Assembly (NCBI RefSeq): GCF_000204055.1
Contig: NW_006768776.1
Location: 1,728,820 to 1,792,819, forward strand
Origin: Melampsora larici-populina 98AG31
Lineage: Eukaryota; Basidiomycota; Pucciniomycetes; Pucciniales; Melampsoraceae
Length of the DNA: 64,000 bases
Reading direction: 5' to 3'
Shown: piece after piece, positions 1 to 11,021 of the stretch
Layout of the letters: each line of letters opens with the position of its first letter
Numbering within the stretch: position 1 is the first letter of the stretch
The notes under the pieces: generated by a model
What the model saw: only the letters and a program-made list of their open reading frames with translations
What the model was told of the DNA's origin: nothing
The model's database searches: none
Translations under genes and position numbers: made by a program

Positions 1-447
1 ATGTTAAAGACTGTATAGTATGTTGTTGTTTTTCTTCCTTTGTTGGGTTCATGAGGTTATATGCCTTATTGGTTCCAAGGAGAAATAGACAAATGAGACA
101 CATTTGATGATTTATGGGCTTATAATGTTGAACACATCTGGATTTTTACACACAGACAGATCGGGCGAAACTATACATAGCTGATCAAATGTTTGACTTA
201 CGGCTTCAGTGGACCCAAGATCATCACAAGCGATCGCTGGCGTAAATAAGTTGAAGGTGCAAGAATCGAGGAGTGGGAACAGTTTGGTTCTTGACATATC
301 GGGTTCTCCCCTCCGTCGGACAGAGCTGATCAAACAACGCGAAACGGTGAGTTGTCACAGCAAGGAAAAGCAACGAGGCGCATGGTCATCTCAACTGGAT
401 GTGTCTGTGACTTACATTAATTTGTGACAATTCGAAGTCTTTCCGCT
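1..447. other. unassigned flank
   Basis: No gene, RNA or repeat was recognised here. The short open frames lack family motifs and overlap on both strands. The stretch is the host sequence beside the 3' end of the LINE that starts just after it. Confidence 0.4.
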
Positions 448-457
448 GTACATATTT
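448..457. repeat. candidate LINE target-site duplication
   Basis: GTACATATTT here is repeated exactly at 7194-7203. The two copies bracket the A-rich 3' tail and the 5' leader of the LINE, as expected for a target-site duplication. A chance match is possible because part of the 10-mer is AT-rich. Confidence 0.5.
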
Positions 458-646
458 TTTTATTTATTTTTATTTTTATTTCATTGCTTAGAGTGCCTCT
501 AGACCCATAGGCTATCAGGCACTTAACTACTTGTGCTCCGCTCCAGTAAAAACCCCAGTGGGGAAAAGGTCACGTGCTGGCTGTTTGAATAGTTACAAGT
601 GTTATTTGGGTACATGTGGTGGCGCTAAAGGATGGTGTTATGAGTT
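458..646 (-). other. LINE 3' UTR with conserved tail
   Basis: Read on the minus strand, this 3' UTR contains GGGGTTTT, a TGAT-GCCTA block and CAATGAAATAAAAA before the tail. The second LINE at 24.6 kb has the same order of blocks, with CAATGCAATAAAAA at its end. Such a shared 3' tail is typically the template recognised by the LINE's own reverse transcriptase. Confidence 0.6.
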
Positions 647-2538
647 TTAGATGGAAGGATTTGGAATGTTTTGAGGAATGGCCTTGTCAGTAATGTTTGC
701 CCATATCCAGCGGCCTTTGAGCCTCCAGGTTGAGTTACAGAATTTGGCGATGTGTTCAAAAACCCTTGGGTCATTGAGGATGTCTGATGTTTCATTTAGT
801 TGGAGTTCGTGAATGGCGTTCGTGAGCTTTGCGCGTTGTTTTACGTATCTGTTACATATGAAGAGATAATGATCAATTGTTTCCATACCCTCTTGGCATT
901 CGCACAAGGGGTCGAAACGTCGCTGATGTTTGAATAGATAGGAATTGAGATAGATGTGATTTGATCTCAGCTGTGTGATGGTGGCGCATTCGTGTTTGTG
1001 AAGTTGGCTCAAAGCTTTGAGATGCTTCTTTGGCGATGGTTTGTGTCCCAAGCGTTTGATGTCTTGGGGGCTGAAATTGTTGTCGTCTAGTTTGGACCAG
1101 GCCTTGACGGCAGTGATAAAACCTGCGAGAGATGGAGTAGACGTAAAAGTACTTGGCAAGTCCTTTTTTGCCAACGTGTTAGCTATCTTGTCAACGGTGT
1201 CATTCCCCTTTACCCCACAGTGACCCGGGCACCACCGAATTGTCACGTTCGTGTTAGTAAAGGCCGCTGCTAGGTATTTGAGTATCTTGAAGGTTTCCTT
1301 TCGGTCGCTTAAAGATGCAACGTTGATCGGGCAATTCGTGAGATCCTTGATAACCGATTGGTTGTCGAGTATGATTGATATTCTTCTTGTGTATTGGGTT
1401 GCTGATCGTAATGCAAGCGTAAGGCCCAGCTGGACCCCTTTGTACTCGGCTTTGTATATACCGTGTAATCAAGCTTTGCCTAAGTATTGGGCTAATGATT
1501 TGTTAGTATTCTGACACCACACTGCAGCTGTGGTGTTCTTTGTTGGTATTCTCGAGCCATCTGTGTATATCACCAGGTGTTCTCTTGAAAGTTTTAGTCG
1601 ATTCGTTCCTAACTTGGCTAGTTTGTCGTCCTCTTGAATCAGGGTTGAAAGATTCTCAGGTTTCGTGAGTATTGCGGTTGTGTCCACTGGGAGTTGCGTA
1701 GTGTATTCATCAAATTCTTTTCCTAAGTCGTGTTGGAAGAATTGATGGAATATGTTTCGATGGTTCTTGGGACTAGACGTCTGGGCCTGTTGGATGATAG
1801 CAAAAAGAGGATGATGGTTGGGTTTAGTGAGGGCTTTAGCTATGAAGTTCATCACCTTTGACTTCAGTCGAGTCTCTGGCCTGATTAGGTTCATATCATG
1901 TTGTAAGAAAGGTTTTGGGGTCGATTGGAGGGCACCAAGTGCTGCTCGTGCACTGGTGTTGTCGATAGTGGTGAGGTGCGTTAGGAAGTATTTTGGTGGA
2001 TCCAGAGGCATCCACGCAGCCAACCCGTAGTTGGTTGCAGTGTGGACTGTGGTCAAGAGCAATGTCCGCATGAGGTGAGGAGTTACACCCCACTCCGATT
2101 TTGCGAGTGATGCAATGAAACCGGAGCGTTGTTTTCCTTTGGTTAATACATCTTGACGATGTTGGTTGAATCTAAGTTGACTGTCCAAGGTGACTCCGAG
2201 CCACTTGGCGCTATCTTGGGGTATGAGATTTTTCCTTGACCCAAAGTCGATGGTGGGTGGGTTCTCGTGTTTTGAAGTACTGAAGATCATCCAGTTGCTT
2301 TTTTTCACATCAAAGATTGCTCCGTGGCGTTCGGCCCATCGAGTTTGTCTGAATGTGAGTGTCATCATCTTGGACCGTAATTGATGCGGATCTGGTGCTG
2401 TGGCTAATAAAATAACATCATCAATAAATCCTAATGCCTCTGCCCATGGAAGTGGCTTAGCAATGTCAAGTAAAGAAGAATTGTAAATGAGATAGAGAAG
2501 CGGAGAGAGTGGGGACCCTTGTGGTAAACCATGTGATA

Positions 2539-2743
2539 CAGCTGTTCCAACAAAGATTGTTTTTTTTTGAAAATCTCGCCAATGTGCAAAACCCGGGTTT
2601 TGTCCCTCACTTGATTTTGTCTCTCCGCTAATTGGAAGAATATAGGAAATAATAAACCTGTAATCAAGTTTTGTCTTTGGTTTTAGCCGCTGCGGAGACA
2701 ACTTTCTCCAAAAAACAGTTGTCAACCTTTCTTGGAACGGCTG
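2539..2743. mobile_element. 205-bp TA-flanked MITE inside the LINE RT frame
   Basis: Both ends read CAGC(T/C)GTTCCAA(C/G)AAAG inwards, forming terminal inverted repeats of about 20 bp. TA flanks both sides (2537-2538 and 2744-2745), the target duplication of Tc1/mariner elements. Against the second LINE (FESCNFALDHGLPQ) the insertion lies between FEL and SHGLPQ. Insert plus one TA is 207 bp, exactly 69 codons, with no stop on the LINE coding strand, so the RT frame stays open through it. No transposase is encoded. Confidence 0.8.
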
Positions 2744-4450
2744 TAGTTCAAAAGGGTTTGATTCGAAGCCATTAAAGGCAAGTCGTGTTGATCTGTTGAA
2801 GAGGAAATCGTTGATGATGTTCACTGAGGTCGAGTGTAGTCCCATCTTCTCGAGGGTATCAAGAAGTCGTGGGTGGTGGACTGATGGAAACGCTGATTTT
2901 ACGTCAGCAAACATTGCACCTACAATGTTCCCTTTGCCCCATTCTGCTCGAATGAATGCTACTAGATGAACTAGTGCTTCATGGCTAGATCGGTTTGGAC
3001 GTCCGCCGTAGTGGCCGTTGTTCAGGAGTTGAAGTTTTTCTACTTGCTGCGAGAGGTGAATAGTGACGAGTTTTTTGTATATCTTGCTGATGGTGTTAAG
3101 TAGGGCGATTGGGCGAAAAGCTGAAGGAGCTGTGTAGTCGGATTTCCCAGGTTTGGGAATCATCACCGTCTTTGCTTCTTTCCACCTGGTTGGGAAAATG
3201 CCTGTAACTGTTACACATTGGAATAAGGCTAGTATATGTCTACTTACTATAGGCCACAGAGTTTGCCAGATCCAATTCTGGATACCATCGTTTCCTGGTG
3301 CTTGGTATGGTGGGCTCTCATTGACAATTGTCTTGAGGGAGTCCTTAGTGAGGGCTGTGAGGATACTTGGCATAGTTGAGCTGGTGGTTTTCGTTTCCTC
3401 TGTGAGCGGGAAAGGGATGGGTGTGGTGTCATGTAGATCACACGGTGCTGTTGCTACGCACGTGGCGTAGAACAGTGCTTCAGCTTTTTCTGGATTAGAC
3501 GTACATGTGATTCCCGAAGTTGTAATCAACGTGTTAATCACCAAAGAGTCTTTTCCTCCAGAGGCGAATTTTTTTGCCTGGAAAAGTGTTTCATGTGTTA
3601 GTGTGGACAAGTATTCACGCCAGCTGTTTATCTTAGCTTTATCAACTGCGTGTTTGAATTGGTTCCTGGCCTTCTTGTATGCCATCCGATCCTCGTCACT
3701 TCTGGTCTTTTTCATTTTCCTTTCTGTTAGTAGAGCTTCTTTACGCAGGGGTTCTAGTGTGATCGGGTTCCACCACTTCTTGTGTTTGTCGAGTGGAGGT
3801 TTCCACGGTGAGTTATTGTCTAATGCTGTAATGATTGTTTCGATAATATGTCGGTCGAATCGTTCAATCTGTTCTCGTGTTGTGAGAGGTTCGATTTTTG
3901 GTAGGTTTTGTTGGACTTCGGTCTTGAGTGCAATCTTCTCAACCTTCCTCCAATTCTTCCGAGTTCTAGCACCTCCTACTGGAACGTTTGGTGAGTCGTG
4001 TTTTGTGGTTAAGGTCGTGATGATTGCTTGATGGTCGGAAAAGTGGCTGGATAGGCTGTCTTCATCGATGATACATTGTTGTATCACGGCGTCCAGGGGG
4101 TCATTCACCCAGGTTTGGTCTATTGATGTACCTAGAGTTGTTCGGGATCCTACCCCAAAAGTAGGGATTCCTCGTGGAGATCTGAGGTGCATATCTCTCC
4201 CTGCCATGACATCCACGAGCCTTTTGGCGTCACGGTCTTGAGTGTCTATGTGGGGTGGATTCCATAAGGACGAGTGTAGATTGCTGTTGGTGTTGAGTAT
4301 GGTCGGTAGGTGTTGGATGTCTGACGGGAGGTTGTTCATGAGGGACTCGTAGGCTGTAAATCCCGAGAAGATTGCTGGATCGTTGTACACGCTTATAGCA
4401 AGCAGCGTGAAGCCGGATGCTAAAGTGAGTGTACAAGCGGCAATGTCTCT

Positions 4451-4917
4451 GTCCATTACGAATTATAACTTCATCATATATTACACAAGAAGAAAACGCC
4501 TTCCCTTGCCTAGTTTATTACTAGGTGAGGGAAGGTCTGGTATGGGAGGTGGGGCATCTGTCGCGTAGAGTTCTCTTTATGAGGACTTCTCCGCGTGATG
4601 CCCTGTTAGAGGATACGGTAAGAGAGGGAAGTCTCTTTTTTAGAGTTCTCCCTTATGGGTTTACTTACTCGTTCCCTCCCTCTCTTACCATTTCCGTTTT
4701 GTTGGTTGTCGATATGCTAGATCTTGATTTACTGTTGGGGTGGGTGGGAGGACAAAAGTTTTATTAGCGAATATTAGTTGTGAATATATATGCTATAATT
4801 CAGAGGACGTTTGTTATGAAGTGAGGAATAAGGAAACTAAGATAGATGGAGACTTCTTCCGAAAAGAAAGGAGACAACTAATTCTTGGATTAGTATCCTT
4901 TGCCTTCTGGCATTACG
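4451..4917. mobile_element. 467-bp hairpin-rich insertion with 8-bp direct repeats
   Basis: ATGTCTCT occurs at 4443-4450 and 4918-4925, immediately flanking a block unrelated to LINE coding sequence, in the middle of the endonuclease domain. An 8-bp duplication suits hAT-type insertion, but no terminal inverted repeat was found. Inside are two strong palindromes: a 16-bp stem with two mismatches and a 5-nt loop at 4499-4535, and a perfect 13-bp stem pairing 4617-4629 with 4677-4689. Confidence 0.6.
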
Positions 4918-5356
4918 ATGTCTCTCTTTTTTCTGGAAATTCATTAAGTCTTAATTGGGAAATTTCCAATCTCAGTTTCCCTTTCGGGTTTTTATTACAC
5001 ACGACGTTACTCACTTCATGGACATGTCTTGCATGTCGTGCCTCGTGCAAGAGGCTAGAAACAGATGTGAGTGGGTTGATTTGAGCATTGAGGTTTTTCC
5101 TGATATAGAGGCACGCTCTGGGTCGAGCTCCTGAATTTCGTGCTGTGGGTGTTGGGCTGATTAGTGCCCAGTCCTTGTGCTCCTGAGGTAGGTAGTCAAC
5201 ATTGTTGACTGCGGGTTCTTGTAGTGATAGAATAGAAAATAAATTAGTAAACTCCAAATTAAAAAGGGAGTTAGCTGTGTCTGATGAATGGCGACAATTC
5301 AATTGGAGAATTGACGTGGTGTCCGGTAAGTTAAGTTTTTTCCTAAGATTTTCTAA

Positions 5357-5361
5357 CATTA
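5357..5361 (-). promoter_or_regulatory. TAATG stop-start overlap between LINE ORF1 and ORF2
   Basis: The ORF1 stop TAA (5361-5359) and the ORF2 start ATG (5359-5357) share one base, giving TAATG. The same UAAUG arrangement in the silkworm LINE SART1 is known to let ribosomes restart on ORF2 after ending ORF1. Its use here is inferred from position alone. Confidence 0.6.
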
Positions 5362-7067
5362 TAAGTTAGATTCATCGGCTTCTTGGGCGATGATTACAAT
5401 CTTGGGTGATGAGCTTGGGTTAAAAGGAGGGAGCCCATCTGCAATGCGTGTTGCACATTGGGGATGGAAAGGTGAGTGATTAAGGTCCTGATTATTAGAT
5501 TCAAACAGGCGCTTGGTTGTTTTAGTTGGATCTAGCTTGATAAGCGATCTCACACATGCGGTACACTTCATAGGTGTTGTTCCTTTTTTTGGGCACGCGT
5601 GGGCGTGGTGTGATTCTCCACAATAAGGGCACATAGCTGGTGAGGGGCACGACGGAGCGGTGTGTCCTGTTTTTCTGCAGTTGTAACACCTTTTCGGTGG
5701 TTCTCTGCCAGCCTCGGTTTTATGAAGACCTCGACCGAACCAAATTTTTTCCTTTACACATTTCTCAGCTTGCGCTTGTGTCTCAAGGCCAATAAGGATG
5801 GTAGAATATCTCTTTGTTGGGTCATCTTTCAGTTTTGGGTTAAGCCAACGTACAAAAGCTGCACCTTGGAGCAAAGTAGGGTTCGAGGCTACAAGTTCCT
5901 CCTTATGGCTAACAATGTCCGGATCGAACGTTGTTGGGATAGCGTGTACAAGTACAGTGAAGTGTTCTTGCTTCATTTGTAGGTCTTTTGAAACAGACGG
6001 TAGCCACACTTTTTTGGTGGCCCTGACCTTCTCAGCGTTAAGCGCGTTTTCGAGGTGCAGTACTAGGTCATTAGACGGATGTCGTTGGACCGTCTTAACC
6101 GTGATGAAGGTTTCAGACGAGTCGTCAATCTTAATGTTGCTGGCTTTAAATGCAGCGTTGAAGCCTTGAATGAGCTGTGTGGTTGACAAAGAACCTAGGG
6201 CAACTTGATTCTTGTCAGTTTGGGTGAGTGTCACCGTGTTGGTGAGGCGTTTTCGTGCCTTGGGTGCTTCTTTGTGGCCCGTTTTGGGACCTGACTGGTT
6301 GTTACGGTGTTCTTGGATGCAGCAGCTGCGTATGAGCCAGCATTTGCTGAGTTGGCCTGCTTCTGAGTTGACTTTGCAGGTATGATGTGGGAAGTCAATA
6401 AAGAGACTTGCTCTGAAAGCACTTCAAGCTTCTTGGTGAGCGAGCTAGCTTGGAAATCGAAGGTCTGGTTAGGACTCATCGATGGGGGGTTCAGCATCGG
6501 CGCCGCCGCTCTGTTGGAGCCTGCAAGGGCAGACGCCGGTCTCTGGAAGAGGTTTCTCTTCGTTTGTTCGAATTGATGTTGATCAAAGGCGGCATTGATC
6601 AAAACCAAGATATCGGCGCACGAATCGACGTCGATGTGTACCTGTTTGGCTAACCTGCCTTTAGCAGGTAGCTGCATGGTATGATTGGCAACTGTTACCA
6701 GCTTAGCCAACAGGACTGTGAGGGAACAATCCTCCTCACAGCCTGGTACGAGCCGAGCCATCCTCTCGGTTCGAGGGGTTCCAGTTATTGACTGGATGTG
6801 ATCCTGAGCCGAGATTCCGGGGGTGCTTGCTCGAGCTCGTTTCCTTGCGAACTCGGTCAGGAGGGGGACCTCTGATCTTTTTGGAGTCGATCCAAGGATG
6901 TCGGAGGTGATCTCGATTTGGGGAAGACCCTGATCCGAGCCTTTGAGGAACGCGGCCACCGCGTCATCATTGTGACTAGACGTGGTCGGGTTCGTCCATC
7001 CTGAGGTCGAATTGGAGCTGGGGTCGTCCTCGTTCATTTGACTCGCGTCGGACGCGTCCGGAGCCAT
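5359..7067 (-). pseudogene. LINE ORF1 (gag-like, zinc knuckle), frameshifted
   Basis: The first ATG in good position is at 7067 (MAPDASDAS). That frame runs 278 residues to a TGA at 6233-6231. The second part, read in another frame from about 6234 to 5359, carries the conserved C-terminal region: a CX2CX4HX4C knuckle (CYNCRKTGHTAPSC) followed by a second cysteine/histidine cluster (CPYCGESHHAHAC). The second frame has no ATG at its beginning, so a single frameshift in one ancestral ORF1 of roughly 570 residues is the simplest reading; programmed shifting is less likely. The product would coat LINE RNA. The region before the knuckle (VKTVQRHPSNDLVLHL) is RRM-like in spacing, but this is weak. 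Confidence 0.75.
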
Positions 7068-7203
7068 CGAGCGCGTGGTGATGAGTGAAAGAAGGTGCTT
7101 GATGATGATGAAAAACTTAGGATAATGAAGTGGACGAGGCAAATTTCGGGTCACGTGACCTTAGAAAAAACCTGTACAAAGTCAGAATTCCCCGTACATA
7201 TTT

Positions 7204-10200
7204 GTCTTTTGGTCAGCCAGGCCAGAGTGAAATCTTGATGAAGTTAACTTACTTGTTCAACCAGCCCGCTGTTCTGGCATTTAAGCCGGCTAAAATGTCT
7301 GGACCCGACCATAGGCAAACACCTAAGAAGAAGAGAAGATTACTTCACTGATAAATCATACGCATTGTCTGAGAGCAGAGACGTGTTCACCCATATCATT
7401 TTTTGTGTAATTTCTACAAACCTAGTGGTGTGAATTTCATCAGCTATGTACTGGGTGCTCGCAATCCTCCCAAAAACTTGACACGCACCCCTTTTCCGCC
7501 ACCGATCGTGAAAGCCTCCAGTGCCGACATCGTCCAGAAAAGGTAAACAAACATGAACCACCATCTCTTTGTACGCGCTTCATGTTGTAGAGGGGAATCG
7601 CGGGCAACAACTAGCTTTGGTATTGATCTACCGAAACATGAGAGAAATGTGACAAGAGTAAAAGCTAAACAACTAGTGATTGAAACATACGTTATGTGTG
7701 AAACAAGTTTGATCAAGGCGTTACAACTGTGACGTATCAGGAATGAAGTGAAACCGTTCTAATCCCAAACTTCCTACACATTCCATCTGGTCCAAACCGA
7801 AAGAAGGTGAGGATAGGCTTGGCGCCTGGTCATCTCCGATGCCCAGCCAGGCCGAGCCGTAACACATGTCTCGACAGACGTACAGGTCGGGTATTTTCGT
7901 ATCTTTTCACACGTCTGCTATCCGGGTATACCTCTTTAAATGCCGGTTGGCTGAGGCTTTTTGATGAAACACTCCCAGGAATCGGATGACCTTTTATCTG
8001 GCCTTCTTCTGCCTTTCCTGTCATGGTTTCATGATTTTTGTCACCTTCGCGATCCGCATGGTGAGGTTTGAACTGAATGAATGGGCAGATAGAGGCGAGA
8101 TCAGATTATCTTACATTCTTCATGAGTGTCCTGAAGAGTAAGCTGAAGGCGGTGGCACTTACAACTTGAACTCCGATCGGCGTCTTGTGTGTGGTGTTGC
8201 AGTTGTGCGCATTGGAGACCCTTATGTGAGTAATCACTGAAGTGAGCTTGATAGGCAATGAAGACAGATGGCGACGAGCTACAATGTTGAGGAAAAATGA
8301 TTGATGTGCTATCTATGACCAAGAGAAGTGCGATATGAACAGTAATGCCAGGAAGTTTGTCTTGCGCAAAGAAAAAAAGAAGCAGCGATATAGACATTGG
8401 CGAGAAGGCCTGAAGTCTAAGATGAGCGCACCTCGGCATTACTAGAAAAGGGCTTGTTCTGCAACCGAGAGGTTTGATCCTTTTAGAAAAATAGCTTTCG
8501 GTATCTTGATCATCCTGTCTTTCAAGGTGTTGTAAATCCAATTCAACCAGTCATTAACCACTGCGACAAATTTTCATCAGAGCGAAAGAGAACGCTGATA
8601 GGAGAAGGTTTCTTGGAAGAGTTTGTGAGCTCGAGACCCTAGCTGCTAAAAACCCTGAAAAACACATGATCCATAGCGCCATGATCAGTGATTGCAGAAC
8701 GCTAAATGAATATATCGAACGCTGATCGATTAGAGAGTCTGAGGAAATCTTCAGATCCGAAACAATTGGCGGCCCTCGGTATATGTAAGACTCCTTCTCG
8801 AAGCAGTTCTGATTTGGTCAGGGCCTAGCTATATATTAGAAATTCATTTTACTGTAGGCTAGCGACTCGGAGAGAATGTGCATGTGTCAAAAGCCGCTTT
8901 CAAGTGGCTCAGTTCCATGGACCTCTTTGGAAGGCTCAAATTGTCGAATGCTACAAAGGTGAAGCGTAGTACTAGTACTTCATACTGGAACAGCATACCT
9001 CGTGTGGAGTCTGCAGAAAGTGCGTATGACATCAGATATGTCATAAGGAATTCATGTCAAGTCCAATATTTGTTTGTGGTGGCAGAGTGAGCTCACAAAT
9101 GCACCCATCTTGTGATGAAATCGGTAAAAATTGGATCTCTTCTCACAGGCGCAAGCGAAAGTATGTATCTAATTCTTACTCCAAGGAATGATAGGGAGTA
9201 ATTCACTGAGCTGGCTGATCAAAGTGCGGGCATTTTAGCAGACCATGCCCTTCCATTTCTTCTTGTCTTGAGTGGACACTAATTGGGCAATTTGATTCCA
9301 GAGGAGGAAAGTAGAATCCAACCGAGGCTGCGTGCACATGCGCTATGTTCCGGTCATGCTTTCGACATCTAATCAAAGCAAAAAAATAGACAAATCATGA
9401 TGCTATCGACGACCGGACCCCCATGCTGAAAGAAGAGTTCTTCCAGTCACGATAAATGTCTGACCCACAGTGTCTCATGGCTGGCGCAGTGACAAGCTCG
9501 TCACATAGGTCCCTGCGAACCAAAACTGCCTGCTGCTGTGACTCGATCATCGCACCTAGGACAAGGACCCTGTTGCAAAGTGGACGCAGAGCAAAAATAT
9601 AGATGACTCGTACCTGGGTTATGACTCCGGTCATCAATGCGCACAGCTTGCCCCAAATCTAGCTTGGTCCGACCGCAGGGGAGGTATATTTCCCCCCGGT
9701 TAGTTACGAGTACCATGATAACGAACGATCAGTGTCGAGTTCAGACAAACCTGGGGAGCATAAAGTGGCGGTGCACTCTTATGGAGCTCCGGTCGCCGAT
9801 ACAACTGCGCTATTCCCGCATAATGTGATAGAGCTTCGGTCTCCCGGGGGGGTTTCTGATGGTCTGGATCTTGCAAAGCCCAGAACATCAGCCTCGTTTC
9901 GAAGACTTGAATGTTGGACCATGGTTGTGGTTGAGCACTTGGCGAATGACGCAATGTGATGACTGAACAGCATCGCATGCTTCCGTCACATGTTTCACCC
10001 AGCGGTGGTTGCGATAGTTCCTATATGTATGTACTACAACGAATTTCACAAGCTGTCTGGGCGAAGTACATTCTCTGGGATCTGGGCGGTCCCTTCAAGC
10101 AACTTGGGGTTATAAAAATTCTCTAGTGGTCCAACTGGGCCCATCCATCATTGATCTGCGGGGGCTCACACAATTTCAATTTGCTCGACATCATCAATCT

Positions 10201-10443
10201 TGCGAGGGACTGCCGACCTTCACCTCGTCGTACTTTTTGCACAAGCAGTTCACGTATCCATTTGGACCTAACTGTTTTTTACTCGTGCACGGCACCCAGC
10301 TCTTCTTCAAAGTGATCGTGCGATCAACAAATTTTCATACCATAGCGTATCTATCAGGCCTGTGGTCCAGCTTACGCCCGAGGGTCATCTGCTTTAGTGC
10401 CTTTTCATTCCCATTGTTCTCAAACCCTGACATAGGGTGGGCC
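7204..10443. other. unassigned region
   Basis: No gene could be supported. The longest minus-strand frame (8101-8541) begins with TTG and shows no family motif. A small minus-strand ATG frame at 9501-9716 (MVLVTNRGEIYLPCGRTKLD at its start, CPRC later) is protein-like in composition and contains a possible GTACGA donor, but no consistent gene emerged. The region may include the upstream sequence of the 4E-BP-like gene. Confidence 0.35.
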
Positions 10444-10450
10444 TATATAA
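10444..10450 (+). promoter_or_regulatory. TATA box of the 4E-BP-like gene
   Basis: TATATAA lies 77 bp before the proposed ATG at 10527, in a GC-richer context. Spacing would put transcription start near 10475-10480 and leave a leader of about 50 nt. Confidence 0.45.
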
Positions 10451-10526
10451 TACGGGCTCTCACCAACAGGACGATTCCACATCACGCCACCAAGACGCGC
10501 AATCCCCTCATTCTCTACCCAAAGAA

Positions 10527-11021
10527 ATGGTACATGTCTTTTTGCTTCGTGTTTAAGATTCATTTTGACTGATCGTCTCCATTAATCCAATACTTCAATG
10601 CAGACTCAATCTCTTCACTCATCCGTCTGCTCAGACGATAGCCGGTCCACCTGTTCAAGGTGCTTTAATTTCTTAACAGGCTGCGTACCCTCTCGGTTTG
10701 AATGCTAACTTACTCTTATCATTGTAATTCTTACGCAGCTCTGGACCGCTTTCGACTACGTCTTCTGAGGGACGCTCTCGACTACACATTCATTACACCC
10801 GCGATACGCTCCTGGCTCTCCAAGCGAGTTCACCTGGAAAATATTGCCCCAAGGCCCGAGCGGCCCATGGACGAGGCGAAATCAGCGTCGAACAAAGTAC
10901 TACATCAGAACCGTCTACCGGCGGCGTCTTTCACGCCAGTTCTACTGCTCGTACAGCCCCTACCTGTGCTGCTTTAACCAGCTCTGCCACCAGTGCTCGT
11001 TTCCTTGACATCAAGGCTTGA
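10527..11021 (+). CDS. small spliced 4E-BP-like protein (eIF4E-binding motif)
   Basis: Proposed exons are 10527-10529, 10604-10659 and 10739-11021. Introns are 74 and 79 nt; the second has a GCTAAC branch point about 26 nt before its acceptor, while its donor GTGCTT is weak. Joining gives 113 residues. Tyr39 to Leu45 reads YTRDTLL, the YxxxxL-hydrophobic motif by which 4E-BPs and eIF4G bind eIF4E. The context (LSTT before it, SSP after it) resembles the animal 4E-BP layout of STTPGG, the motif, then NSP. The rest is Ser/Thr-rich and probably disordered, ending in FLDIKA. A protein of this type would compete with eIF4G and repress cap-dependent translation in the cytoplasm. A different frame of exon 3 (10702-10977) is also open, so expression data must decide. 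Identity rests on one motif and its context. Confidence 0.5.

Larger units (their letters stand above)
647..5359 (-). pseudogene. LINE ORF2: endonuclease, reverse transcriptase, RNase H (disrupted)
   Basis: ORF2 starts with ATG at 5359, overlapping the ORF1 stop. The N-terminal endonuclease half (5359-4918) shows the ILQLN and LQEP segments. The rest resumes at 4450 with RDIAACTLTL, SIDQTWV and SDHQAI. The reverse transcriptase has FADVKSAFPSV, HGLPQGSPLSPLLY and the catalytic GFIDDV. RNase H begins with YTDGSRIPTK and continues past an in-frame TGA (1469-1471) to IRWCPGHCGVKGND. The frame is the same from 4456 down to 647 except for that TGA, which faces an Arg codon in the second LINE. Two insertions also interrupt it. 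Simply removing the 467-bp insert with one repeat copy leaves the frame off by one, so another small indel exists near it. The protein would copy LINE RNA at a nicked target in the nucleus, but this copy cannot. Confidence 0.88.
448..7203 (-). mobile_element. near full-length LINE (non-LTR retrotransposon, Tad1/I-like), broken copy
   Basis: The element runs right to left. It has a short 5' leader, a gag-like ORF1 with zinc knuckles, then ORF2 with apurinic-type endonuclease, reverse transcriptase and RNase H, then a 3' UTR ending in an A-rich tail (T-rich on the plus strand at 456-482). The 10-mer GTACATATTT occurs at both ends (448-457 and 7194-7203) and is the best candidate target-site duplication. 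Order of domains and presence of RNase H fit fungal Tad1/I-type LINEs. The copy is dead: one frameshift lies in ORF1, a 467-bp insert splits the endonuclease, a 205-bp MITE sits in the RT, and there is a TGA in the RNase H region. Confidence 0.9.

Noticed and set aside
7340..7716. Overlapping minus-strand frames ending near 7340 as a membrane protein gene
   Set aside because: Two frames overlap, no family motif was found, and no consistent splice model joins them.
10702..10977. 91-codon plus-strand frame over the same DNA as exon 3 of the 4E-BP-like gene
   Set aside because: It has no recognisable motif, no promoter-proximal start, and overlaps the frame that contains the eIF4E-binding motif with good splice signals.
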